Below are positions 8,006-16,706 of a stretch of 64,000 nucleotides of DNA, piece after piece. Both the position numbers and the translations under genes were made by a program. The stretch's first letter is position 1; each line of letters begins with the position of its first letter. The DNA is taken from assembly GCF_001294575.1 (NCBI RefSeq), contig NZ_CP012676.1:124001-188000 (forward strand), written 5' to 3'. The notes under the pieces are model-generated. The model saw nothing but the letters and a program-made list of their open reading frames with translations, had not been told where the DNA came from and did no database searches. The DNA comes from Pseudomonas versuta. GTDB taxonomy: Bacteria; Pseudomonadota; Gammaproteobacteria; Pseudomonadales; Pseudomonadaceae.

Positions 8006-9742
8006 ATGAAATTAGCCATTGTGACGGGCTGCCCCAACGGCATGGTTACCAGCGTACTGTGCGCCCGTTTGCTGGATGCAGCGGCGCAACGTCAGGGCTG
8101 GAGCACCAGCGTTGAAGTGCATGACCCCAAACATCCGGAACGCCAGCTGTCGAAGGCAACCATCGACGAAGCGCAGTGGGTTCTGGTAGTCAGCAGTACA
8201 CCGCTGGACATGCAGCGCTTCATCGGCAAACGCGTGTTCCAGAGCACTCCGGCCCAGGCCCTGCAGGATGTAGAAGCGATACTGCTGCGCGGTGCACAAG
8301 AAGCCGAGGTGTATGTCGCGGCGCCTGTCTCGACGGTGGCTCAGAGCCCGCAGCATGCTCCGAAAATCGTTGCCATCACCGCGTGCCCGACCGGGGTGGC
8401 GCACACCTTTATGGCGGCCGAAGCCTTGCAGCAGGCGGCCAAGCGTTTGGGCTACGAGCTGCAGGTTGAAACCCAGGGTTCGGTGGGGGCGCGCAACCCC
8501 CTGAGCGCGCAGGCTATCAGCGAGGCCGACGTGGTATTGCTGGCGGCAGATATCGAAGTGCCGACCGAGCGTTTTGCCGGCAAGAAGATTTACCGCTGCG
8601 GCACCGGTATTGCCCTCAAGCAAGCCGAAGCCACACTGAACAAAGCCTTGAGCGAAGGCCGGGAAGAGACTGCAGCGGCGGGCGGTTCTGCCCCGGTCAA
8701 GCAAGAGAAAACCGGAGTCTACAAGCACTTGCTGACCGGCGTTTCGTTCATGCTGCCGATGGTGGTGGCGGGCGGTTTGCTGATTGCCCTGTCCTTTGTA
8801 TTCGGGATCACGGCCTATAAAGAGCCCGGAACACTGGCGGCAGCACTGATGCAGATCGGTGGTGACGCAGCGTTCAAACTGATGGTGCCATTGCTTGCGG
8901 GCTACATCGCCTACTCGATTGCCGACCGTCCAGGCCTGGCGCCGGGGATGATTGGCGGACTGCTGGCCAGCACCCTGGGTGCCGGGTTTATTGGCGGGAT
9001 CATTGCCGGATTTATCGCCGGTTATTGCGCCAAGGGGATCAACCGCTATGCGCGACTGCCGCAAAGCCTGGAGGCGCTCAAGCCGATCCTGATCATCCCG
9101 TTGTTTGCCAGCCTGTTTACCGGGTTGGTAATGATCTATGTGGTTGGCAAACCTGTGGCCGGCATGCTCGAAGGCCTGACCCACTTCCTCGACAGCATGG
9201 GCACCACCAACGCCATTTTGCTGGGCGTATTGCTGGGCGCGATGATGTGCGTCGACCTGGGCGGCCCGATCAACAAGGCGGCCTACGCTTTTTCGGTGGG
9301 GCTGCTGGCCTCGCAGAGTTATGCCCCGATGGCGGCAACAATGGCGGCGGGTATGGTGCCGCCTATCGGCCTTGGGATTGCGACCTTTATTGCCCGTCGC
9401 AAGTTTGCCCAGACCGAGCGCGAGGCGGGTAAAGCCGCGCTGGTGCTGGGGCTGTGCTTTATCTCCGAAGGTGCGATTCCGTTCGCCGCCAAAGACCCGT
9501 TGCGGGTGATTCCGGCGAGCATTCTGGGCGGGGCCTTGACCGGTGCACTGTCGATGTACTTCGGCTGCAAGCTGATGGCGCCGCACGGTGGCTTGTTCGT
9601 GCTGCTGATCCCGAATGCGATCAACCATGCGCTGCTGTACTTGCTGGCGATTGTGGCCGGTAGCCTGGTCACGGCAGTGGTGTATGCAGTGATCAAACGA
9701 CCGGAACCGGCGGAAATGGCGCTGGAGACAGCCAAGGCCTGA
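8006..9742 (+). CDS. fruA: Fructose PTS permease FruA (EIIB'BC)
   Basis: Inner-membrane permease of 578 residues that imports fructose and phosphorylates it at C1. Two tandem EIIB domains are visible: the first with Cys9 in IVTGCPNGMV, the second with Cys127 in ITACPTGVAHTFMAAEAL, which is the phospho-accepting one. A charged linker near residue 235 leads into the EIIC domain with about eight to ten hydrophobic segments and conserved stretches such as DLGGPINKAAY and EGAIPFAAKDP. ATG 8006 is preferred over upstream in-frame codons because AAGAGG lies upstream. It is the last gene of fruBKA, and a REP pair follows the stop. Confidence 0.96.
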   Translation: MKLAIVTGCPNGMVTSVLCARLLDAAAQRQGWSTSVEVHDPKHPERQLSKATIDEAQWVLVVSSTPLDMQRFIGKRVFQSTPAQALQDVEAILLRGAQEAEVYVAAPVSTVAQSPQHAPKIVAITACPTGVAHTFMAAEALQQAAKRLGYELQVETQGSVGARNPLSAQAISEADVVLLAADIEVPTERFAGKKIYRCGTGIALKQAEATLNKALSEGREETAAAGGSAPVKQEKTGVYKHLLTGVSFMLPMVVAGGLLIALSFVFGITAYKEPGTLAAALMQIGGDAAFKLMVPLLAGYIAYSIADRPGLAPGMIGGLLASTLGAGFIGGIIAGFIAGYCAKGINRYARLPQSLEALKPILIIPLFASLFTGLVMIYVVGKPVAGMLEGLTHFLDSMGTTNAILLGVLLGAMMCVDLGGPINKAAYAFSVGLLASQSYAPMAATMAAGMVPPIGLGIATFIARRKFAQTEREAGKAALVLGLCFISEGAIPFAAKDPLRVIPASILGGALTGALSMYFGCKLMAPHGGLFVLLIPNAINHALLYLLAIVAGSLVTAVVYAVIKRPEPAEMALETAKA

Positions 9743-9754
9743 GGCCTTGACTCC

Positions 9755-9810
9755 CTGTAGGAGAGCTCGCGAGCCCTCGAACATCTCGCGAGCAAGCTCG
9801 CGCCTACAGG
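9755..9810. repeat. REP pair (TGTAGGAGAGCTCGCGAG type)
   Basis: Two inverted REP halves, TGTAGGAGAGCTCGCGAG and its partner ending in CGCGCCTACA, facing each other with a short spacer. It lies between the convergent fruA and the PepSY/flavodoxin gene and may help end or protect both messages. Confidence 0.85.
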
Positions 9811-9826
9811 GTGTTTGGCATCTGGT

Positions 9827-12361
9827 TTAATACACATCCCGCCGATAACGCCCTTGCTCGATCAATGCTTGCAGCGCTTGCTCGCCCAGCATGTCGATCA
9901 AGACCTGGTCCACGCCCGCCGCCATCCCTTGCAGGCTGCCGCAGATATAAATAGCGGCACCGTCTGCCAGCCATCGACGTACTTCGTCTGCGGATTCGCG
10001 CAAGCGGTCCTGCACATACACTTTGTGCGCCTGGTCCCGTGAAAACGCCAGATCCAGCCGCGCCAGATCACCACTGGCCATCCAGCCCTGCAGTTCATCG
10101 CGGCAGTAGAAGTCGTGGGCGGCATTGCGCTCACCAAACAACAACCAGTTAGGCTGCTGGCCATTGGCAATGCGCGCCTTGAGCAAGCTGCGCAGCCCCG
10201 CCAGCCCCGTGCCATTGCCCAGCAAAATCAGCGGGCAAGGTTCGGCGGGCAGATGGAATCCACTGTTGCGGCGCACCCGCAGGCTGATGGCAGAACCCGG
10301 ATTTGCATGTGCCGTCAGCCAGCCCGAACCCAGGCCCAGGCTGCCATCGGCATGGCGTTCCTGACGCACGATCAATTGCAGCAGGCCGTCATCGGGGATC
10401 GAGGCAATGGAGTATTCACGCATCTGCAAAGGGATCAGGGCGTCGACCAAGGCCTGAGCATGCATGCCCACCAGATGCCCGCGACTGTCCGGTAGCTGGC
10501 GCCCGCCTAAAGCCTGGGCCAGGGATTCCTGCAGACCGTCAAGCTGTACCTGTGTCTCGGCGGACAACCCCAGACCTTGCAGAAAATGTTCAATCGCTGC
10601 AGGCGATTGCCTAGGCATGACTTCGACCAGATCACCTGCCTGCCATGAGTCGCTGGCACGGGGGGCTTTGAGTCCCAGCAGGTAAACCCCGGCGCCGCTG
10701 CTGCCCGGGTTGAGCAGTTGGCGTTGCTCAAGGGTCCAGTTGTTGTAACCCGGGGCCTGCCAGTTGGCGCTCGGCGCCCCTCCGGTCAGTTGGCCGAGCT
10801 GCTGCTGCCAGTGATGCAGCGCTTGCGGGTCGCCACTGTCGACCTGGACCGGGCTGAACAGCGATTGCGCGCCACGCTCGCTCAGCCATTGCTGTACCCG
10901 GGTCGCAAATCCGCAGAAGTGCGGGTATTGACTGTCTCCCAGCGCCAGCACCGAATAATTGAGCTGGCTCAGGCCTAAAGGCTGGCCCAGAATTTTGCGT
11001 TCAAAGCCACGGGCGCTGTCGGGGGCTTCGCCATCACCAAAAGTGCTGACTACAAACAGTGCATTGCTGGCCTGCTGCAAGTCCTGTTCGCTGACAGTCG
11101 CCAACGGTTGCACCCGCACCGGTAAACCGGCGGCCTGTAATTGCCCGGCGGTCTGCCACGCCAACTGTTCGGCAAAACCGCTCTGGCTGGCAAAGCCGAT
11201 CAGCCAGGACGACGCATCGCTGTCTGGCGCGGCAAACCCCTGACGGGCCTGTTTGATCTGACGTTTTTTACGGCGTCGGTCCAGGTACAGCAACCAGCCG
11301 GTAATAAAGAACAACGGCATGCAGAGGCTGGCGATGGTCACCAGAATGCGCCCGGCAATGCCCCAGTAACTGCCCACGTGGAGCGCGTAAATGCTGGTCA
11401 GCAATTGCGCTTTGTAGCTTTTGTCAGCGTAGCGCTCGTGTTTTTTGATCGCGCCAGAGACCGGGTCGAGCACGATCTGGTTGAAGGCGCGCTCATGGGG
11501 TGAGTCGCTGCGCAGATAAAAAACCGTGGCCGGCTGCCCGGCCACCGGCGGCATCCGCACGTTGTACATACTCAGTTGTGGCCCGGCCGCCTGCTGGATA
11601 GTGGCCCAGATAGCATCGTAATCGGCAACCGGGGCCGGTCCTGCGGGGCCGGGCTGACCGCGACCGCCTTTGCGTTGTTGGCTGTTGGGTGAGTCCGAGA
11701 ACAGTTTTTGCAGGCCTTTGTTGTACCACTCGTAGGACCACGACAAGCCGGTCAGGGCGGCCAGCAGGTAAAAAATCATGCACCAGGTGCCTGCTACGGA
11801 ATGCAGGTCCCAGTTAAAGCTGCGGCCTTTTTTTGCCCAGTCCAGGGTCAGCCAGGTGCGCCAGTTCAGTGCCTGGCGCGGCCAGCGCAGGTACAAGCCC
11901 GAGAGGCAGAAAAATATCAGCATCAGGGTGCAGGCGCCGGTGATCTGGCGACCGGTTTGGCCGATGGCCAGGAAGCGGTGCAGTTGCAGCATCAGGTCGA
12001 AGAAGCCCTGGCCGCTGGCGTCGCCCTGATAGGTGCCGGTGTAAGGGTCGACATAGCGCAGTTGGCCACGGCGTTCGCCTGCAGGCGGGGTGAAGAAGAT
12101 CCGCGCGGCGTCGTCACTGCCCACTGCGACCCACAGCATCGACACCTGTTTGCCCTCGGTGGCCTCGACCCTGCGCACCAGCTCGGCCGGTGGCAGGGTG
12201 CCGCTGTCGAGTTTTTCGACCTTGAGCACCGTAGGGTTGAGCAAACTCAGCAGTTCGTCCTGAAACGATACCGTCGCACCGGTAAAGCCCATCAGGGCCA
12301 GGATCAATCCGGCGGTTATGCCGAAAAACCAGTGCAGCTGAAACAGTGTTTTTTTAAACAC
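9827..12361 (-). CDS. PepSY-membrane / flavodoxin / NADPH reductase fusion, iron-linked
   Basis: Protein of 844 residues joining three modules. The N-terminal 375 residues form a PepSY-type membrane unit (first helix at 12-35, further helices near 135-155, 190-210 and 340-365). A flavodoxin domain begins near 385 (LIGFASQSGFAEQLAWQTAG). The rest is a CysJ/cytochrome P450 reductase-like FAD and NAD(P)H domain with ILLGNGTGLAGLRSLL. It would pass electrons from cytosolic NADPH across the inner membrane, most likely to reduce ferric siderophore or periplasmic iron; this role is inferred from neighbours. In P. aeruginosa the equivalent gene next to piuA is called piuB. The start is GTG at 12361, with AAGGCGG upstream. 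Confidence 0.85.
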   Translation of the reverse strand: MFKKTLFQLHWFFGITAGLILALMGFTGATVSFQDELLSLLNPTVLKVEKLDSGTLPPAELVRRVEATEGKQVSMLWVAVGSDDAARIFFTPPAGERRGQLRYVDPYTGTYQGDASGQGFFDLMLQLHRFLAIGQTGRQITGACTLMLIFFCLSGLYLRWPRQALNWRTWLTLDWAKKGRSFNWDLHSVAGTWCMIFYLLAALTGLSWSYEWYNKGLQKLFSDSPNSQQRKGGRGQPGPAGPAPVADYDAIWATIQQAAGPQLSMYNVRMPPVAGQPATVFYLRSDSPHERAFNQIVLDPVSGAIKKHERYADKSYKAQLLTSIYALHVGSYWGIAGRILVTIASLCMPLFFITGWLLYLDRRRKKRQIKQARQGFAAPDSDASSWLIGFASQSGFAEQLAWQTAGQLQAAGLPVRVQPLATVSEQDLQQASNALFVVSTFGDGEAPDSARGFERKILGQPLGLSQLNYSVLALGDSQYPHFCGFATRVQQWLSERGAQSLFSPVQVDSGDPQALHHWQQQLGQLTGGAPSANWQAPGYNNWTLEQRQLLNPGSSGAGVYLLGLKAPRASDSWQAGDLVEVMPRQSPAAIEHFLQGLGLSAETQVQLDGLQESLAQALGGRQLPDSRGHLVGMHAQALVDALIPLQMREYSIASIPDDGLLQLIVRQERHADGSLGLGSGWLTAHANPGSAISLRVRRNSGFHLPAEPCPLILLGNGTGLAGLRSLLKARIANGQQPNWLLFGERNAAHDFYCRDELQGWMASGDLARLDLAFSRDQAHKVYVQDRLRESADEVRRWLADGAAIYICGSLQGMAAGVDQVLIDMLGEQALQALIEQGRYRRDVY

Positions 12362-12450
12362 GACGACCGCCTTGCTCGCTCAATGGAATGCTTCACGGCG
12401 CAGTTTGCCGTGTTCGTCTATTTCGGGTTTTGGCCCGTGGTCTTGCGCAC

Positions 12451-12482
12451 AAAAGCCCCGGCCATAAATGGACGGGGCTTTT
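12451..12482 (-). terminator. Intrinsic terminator-like hairpin downstream of piuA
   Basis: AAAAGCCCC and GGGGCTTTT form a nine-base stem around a 14-base loop, ending in a T run on the minus strand (A run on the plus). It would end the piuA message before the reductase gene, or attenuate it. Confidence 0.7.
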
Positions 12483-12534
12483 AGCTCATGCCGGCAAATC
12501 AAGGAATGCGGTCGCCAGCGTGTTGCATCTTTTC

Positions 12535-12621
12535 TGTGGGAGCTGGCTTGCCAGCGATGCGAGCGACAAGGTGCTGCTCCTGGATCGCAGTGATTCCATC
12601 GCTGGCAAGCCAGCTCCCACC
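12535..12621. repeat. REP pair (TGTGGGAGCTGGCTTGCCAG type)
   Basis: Left half TGTGGGAGCTGGCTTGCCAG and right half CTGGCAAGCCAGCTCCCAC face each other across about 45 bases, immediately after the end of the TonB receptor gene. This is the REPIN arrangement. Confidence 0.88.
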
Positions 12622-12643
12622 CGTGATCATGGCTACGTTGGCA

Positions 12644-14947
12644 TCAGAAATGAACGCTGGTGGTCAACAGGGCTGTCCGGCCCGCCGCCTGGTTGGCGAA
12701 GTGGGTCGAAAAGGCTTTGTCGTAGTAAGTCTTGTCGGTCAGGTTTTGCACGTTCAGTTGCAGATCAACGTTTTTGGTCAGCTTGTAGCTGGCCATTGCG
12801 TCGTAGCGGGTGTAAGCCGGAACGTAAGTCGAGTTGGCGACGTTACCGAAGACTTCATCCACGTAGAACGCACCGCCACCGATGGTCAGCTTGGGTGTGA
12901 TGGCATAAGTGGTCCACAGGCTGGCGCTGTTTTTCGGGGTGTTAGGCAATTGGTTGCCATCGGTGGCTTTGTTCAAAGGGCCGCCATCGCGCTGCTTGCC
13001 GTCCAGATAGGTGTAGCCGGCAAATACCTGCCATTGCTCGGTGATTTTACCGGAGGCAGACAACTCGATGCCGTCGACGCGGGTTTTACCGGCGTTTTCG
13101 TAAGTGTCAGCGTCTGTCTGCACCCGGGTGTTTTCTTTTTCGGTGCGGAAGATGGCGGCGGTCAGGGAGAGGCGGTCATTGAACACATCCCACTTGGTAC
13201 CGAGCTCATAGTTGGTGGTTTCTTCCGGTTCCATGTCGCTAGCCAGAATCTTGCCGGTGCGATCCGGGGTGCCACCCAACGGGTTGGTTTCATTGCTGTC
13301 CAGCATCGCGCCCGGCGGGGTCGCCGAGGTGGCGTAAGACACGTAGATGCTGCCGTTAGGCTGGACTTTCCACACCAGGCCGAGTTGACCGGAGAAGAAA
13401 TCGCTGGTGTCGGAGCCTTTGTAGGTGGTTGCTCCAGCGGCCGTATAGGACTTGTACTTGGTCTCGAAGTGGTCGTAACGCAGGCCCATGTTCAGCAGCC
13501 ACTCGGGGGTCAGTTCCAGCGTGTCCATCGCATAAATGGCGCGCGTGGTGTTGGCGCTGTCAGTGCCGGCATAGTTGCGGGCGATCGAGCCGTTCCACGG
13601 GTCATTCGGGTTCGGGTTGCCCAGCGATGTGCAGTTCCAGTCGCTTGGAGCACCGATCATGCCCGGGGTGCAGCTCGTACCGCCAGCGGTGCCCGGAGTG
13701 GTGCTGGTGTTGACGGTGTAGGACGACTTGCTGTTGGTCTCGCGGCTGAGTTCGATACCGGTGGAGTAGCTGTTTTTGAATCCGGCGATATACACGTCAC
13801 CAAACAGATCGGTCTGGTTGGTGGTGGTGGCGGTGTTGCTCACGCGGGTGTTGGCCCGGCGCCAGACGCTGCCGTTGTTGACGTTGCCTTTGCTGTCGTC
13901 CGGCTGGGTGAGGATGTAGTCCTGCAAGGTGTTGCCGTGGCGCAGGGTGTTCTTGATGTGCAGGTCTTCGCTGAAGTCATGCTCGAACGAAAGGGTCGTG
14001 ATGTCGGCGCGGGTTTTGCGGAAGTCACGATCTTTCAGGCCGTAAAAATTGCTGCTGTCGCCACCGTTGTTGGGTTTGTCCGGGCTGGCTGCGGTATGGG
14101 TTTTACCCACCGAGAAACCGTAAGGAATGCCCGAGTCCGGCAGGTCGTTGCTTTCCATGTGGTAGTAATCGACGTTGACGCGGGTATCGGTGCCCAGGCC
14201 AAACGCCAACGAAGGGGCGATGCCCCAGCGGTCGTAATTGACCTGGTCACGACCGGCCACATTGCTTTCGTGGCTCATCAGGTTCAGACGACCGGCAACG
14301 GTATCGCTGAACTGGTAGTTACCGTCCAGGGTATAGCGTTGGGTCTGGTCCGAGCCCCAGGTGTAGCCGCCGTCAAACGAATTACCCAAGTGGGCTTTTT
14401 TGCTGACCATGTTGATGGTGCCGCCGGCTGCGCCGCGACCGCCGAAGGCCGAGTTAGGACCTTTGGCGACTTCAATGGACTCGACTGCGAAAATCTCGCG
14501 GGTCTGGGCGCCGGTATCGCGCACGCCGTCCAGGTAGGTGTCGCCCTGGGCGTCAAAGCCGCGAATGAACGGACGGTCGCCTTGGGGGTTGCCGCCTTCA
14601 CCTGCGCCGAAGGTAATGCCTGGAACGGTGCGCAGCGCATCTTGCAGGGAAGTCGCGGCGGTGTCCTTGATCAGCTGTTGCGGAATGATTGTGATCGAGC
14701 GGGGCGTATCAATCAGGGGGGCGGTGTACTTCGGGGAGTCGGCTTTTTCGATCTGATAGGACTGCTCGGTTTGCTCGCCTGAAACCGTGGTCGCGCCCAG
14801 GGAAATACTGTTGCCCTGTGCTTTGCTGTCAGTGCTTTCGGCGGCCTGGGCCATATGGGCTGCAGAGGTCGCGGTAATCGCGACACCAATAGCCGAAGCC
14901 AGTAAACGCGGTGAGCTGACCGGTATTTTTATAAGTTGGCGCGACAT
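12644..14947 (-). CDS. piuA: TonB-dependent ferric-siderophore receptor, PiuA type
   Basis: Outer-membrane receptor of 767 residues. A signal peptide ends near residue 35 (AHMAQAAES). The plug domain follows with IIPQQLIKDTAATSLQDAL, PFIRGFDAQGDTYLDGVRD and GRGAAGGTINMVSK, then a large beta barrel ending in an aromatic residue (VHF). It imports ferric catecholate-type siderophores using TonB energy; in P. aeruginosa PiuA also takes up siderophore-linked beta-lactams. The name rests on the conserved neighbourhood (reductase, PiuC, Sel1 protein, speC). I chose ATG 14947 over an upstream in-frame codon because the signal peptide starts there. The divergent gap to piuC carries a candidate Fur box. 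Confidence 0.85.
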   Translation of the reverse strand: MSRQLIKIPVSSPRLLASAIGVAITATSAAHMAQAAESTDSKAQGNSISLGATTVSGEQTEQSYQIEKADSPKYTAPLIDTPRSITIIPQQLIKDTAATSLQDALRTVPGITFGAGEGGNPQGDRPFIRGFDAQGDTYLDGVRDTGAQTREIFAVESIEVAKGPNSAFGGRGAAGGTINMVSKKAHLGNSFDGGYTWGSDQTQRYTLDGNYQFSDTVAGRLNLMSHESNVAGRDQVNYDRWGIAPSLAFGLGTDTRVNVDYYHMESNDLPDSGIPYGFSVGKTHTAASPDKPNNGGDSSNFYGLKDRDFRKTRADITTLSFEHDFSEDLHIKNTLRHGNTLQDYILTQPDDSKGNVNNGSVWRRANTRVSNTATTTNQTDLFGDVYIAGFKNSYSTGIELSRETNSKSSYTVNTSTTPGTAGGTSCTPGMIGAPSDWNCTSLGNPNPNDPWNGSIARNYAGTDSANTTRAIYAMDTLELTPEWLLNMGLRYDHFETKYKSYTAAGATTYKGSDTSDFFSGQLGLVWKVQPNGSIYVSYATSATPPGAMLDSNETNPLGGTPDRTGKILASDMEPEETTNYELGTKWDVFNDRLSLTAAIFRTEKENTRVQTDADTYENAGKTRVDGIELSASGKITEQWQVFAGYTYLDGKQRDGGPLNKATDGNQLPNTPKNSASLWTTYAITPKLTIGGGAFYVDEVFGNVANSTYVPAYTRYDAMASYKLTKNVDLQLNVQNLTDKTYYDKAFSTHFANQAAGRTALLTTSVHF

Positions 14948-15012
14948 GTGAAGATCCCTTCCCCCAGAATTTGAGCCGCGAAATATAGTGCAAACAATTC
15001 CTTGTATCAATT

Positions 15013-15031
15013 GAGATCGATTACTATTAGC
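15013..15031 (-). promoter_or_regulatory. Candidate Fur box between piuA and piuC
   Basis: On the minus strand GCTAATAGTAATCGATCTC matches the 19-base Fur consensus GATAATGATAATCATTATC at 13 positions. It lies about 65 bases upstream of piuA and 135 upstream of piuC in their shared AT-rich gap, where iron control is expected. Confidence 0.5.
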
Positions 15032-15165
15032 GCTAAATTTACAATCTTTACAATTACCCTTTACGGTTTTTTCACACTCATTCGTCTACGCGTGCCTTAA
15101 CAGGGTTTTACACAATCAATAAGAATCAATACCATTGCCACCCCTTTGCTATCAGGTAGCGCGCC

Positions 15166-15846
15166 ATGCTGTTGCATATTCCCGGCTTGTTTTCCCGTGA
15201 AGAAGTGCGGCGCATCCGCGAGGCACTGGAGCAGACCGAGTGGGCCGACGGCAAAATCACCGCCGGCTTCCAGTCCGCCAAGGCCAAGCACAACCTGCAG
15301 TTGCCCGAAGGGCATCCGTTGGCGCAGGAGATTGGCGCGGCAATGATTGAGCGACTGTGGAAAACCCCGTTGTTCATGTCGGCAGCCTTGCCGCACAAGG
15401 TCTTCCCGCCGCTGGTCAATTGCTATACCGGCGGCGGCAGTTTCGACTTCCATATCGACAACGCCGTGCGCCAGCCCAAGGGCAGCCCTGAGCGAGTGCG
15501 AACTGACTTGTCGGCCACCCTGTTTTTCAGCGACCCCGAGGACTATGAAGGTGGCGAGCTGGTGATCCAGGACACCTACGGTGTGCAGCAGGTCAAATTG
15601 CCTGCAGGCGATATGGTGCTGTACCCGGGAACCAGCCTGCACAAGGTCAATGCTGTCACCCGTGGCGCACGCTATGCGTCGTTCTTCTGGACCCAGAGCC
15701 TGGTGCGCGAAGACAGCCAGCGCACGCTGCTGTTTGAAATGGATAACGCCATTCAGCAACTGACCCGCGACGTACCAGACCACCCCTCGCTGATCCAGCT
15801 CACGGGCACTTATCACAACCTGTTGCGCCGCTGGGCCGAGGTCTAG
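15166..15846 (+). CDS. piuC: PKHD-type Fe(II)/2-oxoglutarate dioxygenase PiuC
   Basis: Cytoplasmic hydroxylase of 226 residues of the prolyl-4-hydroxylase-like superfamily. The iron triad is complete: His96 and Asp98 in FDFHIDNA, and His159 in YPGTSLHKV, with Arg169 (GARY) placed to bind 2-oxoglutarate. The substrate is not established; the E. coli YbiX relative also sits beside a siderophore receptor (fiu). It is divergent from piuA and starts at ATG 15166. Two bases separate its stop from the Sel1-repeat gene, so the two are co-translated. Confidence 0.93.
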   Translation: MLLHIPGLFSREEVRRIREALEQTEWADGKITAGFQSAKAKHNLQLPEGHPLAQEIGAAMIERLWKTPLFMSAALPHKVFPPLVNCYTGGGSFDFHIDNAVRQPKGSPERVRTDLSATLFFSDPEDYEGGELVIQDTYGVQQVKLPAGDMVLYPGTSLHKVNAVTRGARYASFFWTQSLVREDSQRTLLFEMDNAIQQLTRDVPDHPSLIQLTGTYHNLLRRWAEV

Positions 15847-15848
15847 GG

Positions 15849-16598
15849 ATGCCTTTTCAATTGCGTCGTGAAGAAGTGCTCGACGGTGAGCAACTCAAAG
15901 CCATGCTCGCTGAGAACCCGGCGCGTGCGGCGCAGGCGATTTTGCTCGCGGCCCGCCAAGGCATCGTCGACGGTCAGGCATTGCTGGGGCAGATTCTGCT
16001 CGATGGTCAGGGGATTGAGCGCGACCCGGCCCTGGCCCGGCGCTGGTTCCAGATTGCCGCCAATGCAGATCACCTGATGGCGCGCAACATGCTGGGTCGG
16101 TGCTGGGAGCATGGCTGGGGCGGGCCGGTTGATTTGACCCTGGCCAGCCTGGAATATCGCCAGGCCGCTGAAGCCGGGCTGGACTGGGCGATGTACAACT
16201 ACGCCAACTTGCTGGCCACCGGGCGTGGCGTGGCGCAAGACCAGATCACAGCTCAGCGTTATTACGCCCGGGCGGCGCAGTTGGGGCATGCCAAATCGAT
16301 GAACTTGCTGGGGCGTTACCTGGAGGAGGGCGTGCATTGCCCCGCTGATATAGAGGCGGCATGCCTGTGGTACCGGCGTTCGGCTGAAGGCGGTGACTTT
16401 CGCGGTCAATTCAGCCATGCCTCGGTGCTGGCCGAGTCGGGGAATATTGACCAGGCACTGTTCTGGTTTGAGCGCGCGCTGGCAGGAGGCAACCTCAAAT
16501 TTCTCAAGGTTGCGAGCGTGACCTTGTTGAATGCCCGGCACCCGCAAATCCGGGCACTGGCCACGGCTTACCAGCAGCGGGCGGCCGAGATTTTGTAG
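15849..16598 (+). CDS. Sel1-repeat (TPR-like) protein
   Basis: Protein of 249 residues built of about five Sel1-like repeats between residues 35 and 235, recognisable by spaced Ala/Gly/Leu signatures such as LLGQILLDGQGI, NMLGRCWEHGWG, NYANLLATGRGV and NLLGRYLEEGV. Sel1 repeats mediate protein contacts. No signal peptide is visible, so it is likely cytoplasmic. It follows piuC by two bases, a pairing kept in P. aeruginosa, but its role in iron uptake is unknown. Its TAG stop at 16596-16598 lies inside the first bases of a REP element. Confidence 0.9.
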   Translation: MPFQLRREEVLDGEQLKAMLAENPARAAQAILLAARQGIVDGQALLGQILLDGQGIERDPALARRWFQIAANADHLMARNMLGRCWEHGWGGPVDLTLASLEYRQAAEAGLDWAMYNYANLLATGRGVAQDQITAQRYYARAAQLGHAKSMNLLGRYLEEGVHCPADIEAACLWYRRSAEGGDFRGQFSHASVLAESGNIDQALFWFERALAGGNLKFLKVASVTLLNARHPQIRALATAYQQRAAEIL

Positions 16599-16654
16599 GC
16601 GCGAGCTTGCTCGCGAGCCCTTGAACAGCTCGCGAGCAAGCTCGCTCCTACAGG
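16594..16654. repeat. REP pair (TGTAGGCGCGAGCTTGCTCG type)
   Basis: Left half TGTAGGCGCGAGCTTGCTCG and right half GCGAGCAAGCTCGCTCCTACA face each other. The TAG of the left half is the stop codon of the Sel1 gene. Confidence 0.88.
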
Positions 16655-16664
16655 TGGCAGGCAC

Positions 16665-16695
16665 AAAAAAGCCCATGACAGGTCATGGGCTTTTT
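16665..16695. terminator. Bidirectional terminator between the Sel1 gene and speC
   Basis: AAAAAA, then GCCCATGAC, a two-base loop, GTCATGGGC and TTTTT. The perfect nine-base stem with A and T runs on both sides fits two convergent genes. Confidence 0.9.
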
Positions 16696-16706
16696 ATGGG
16701 CTGCGT

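Noticed and set aside
8012..9784. Minus-strand 590-codon frame opposite fruA
   Set aside because: Gln/His/Arg-rich shadow of the fruA coding strand with no domain.
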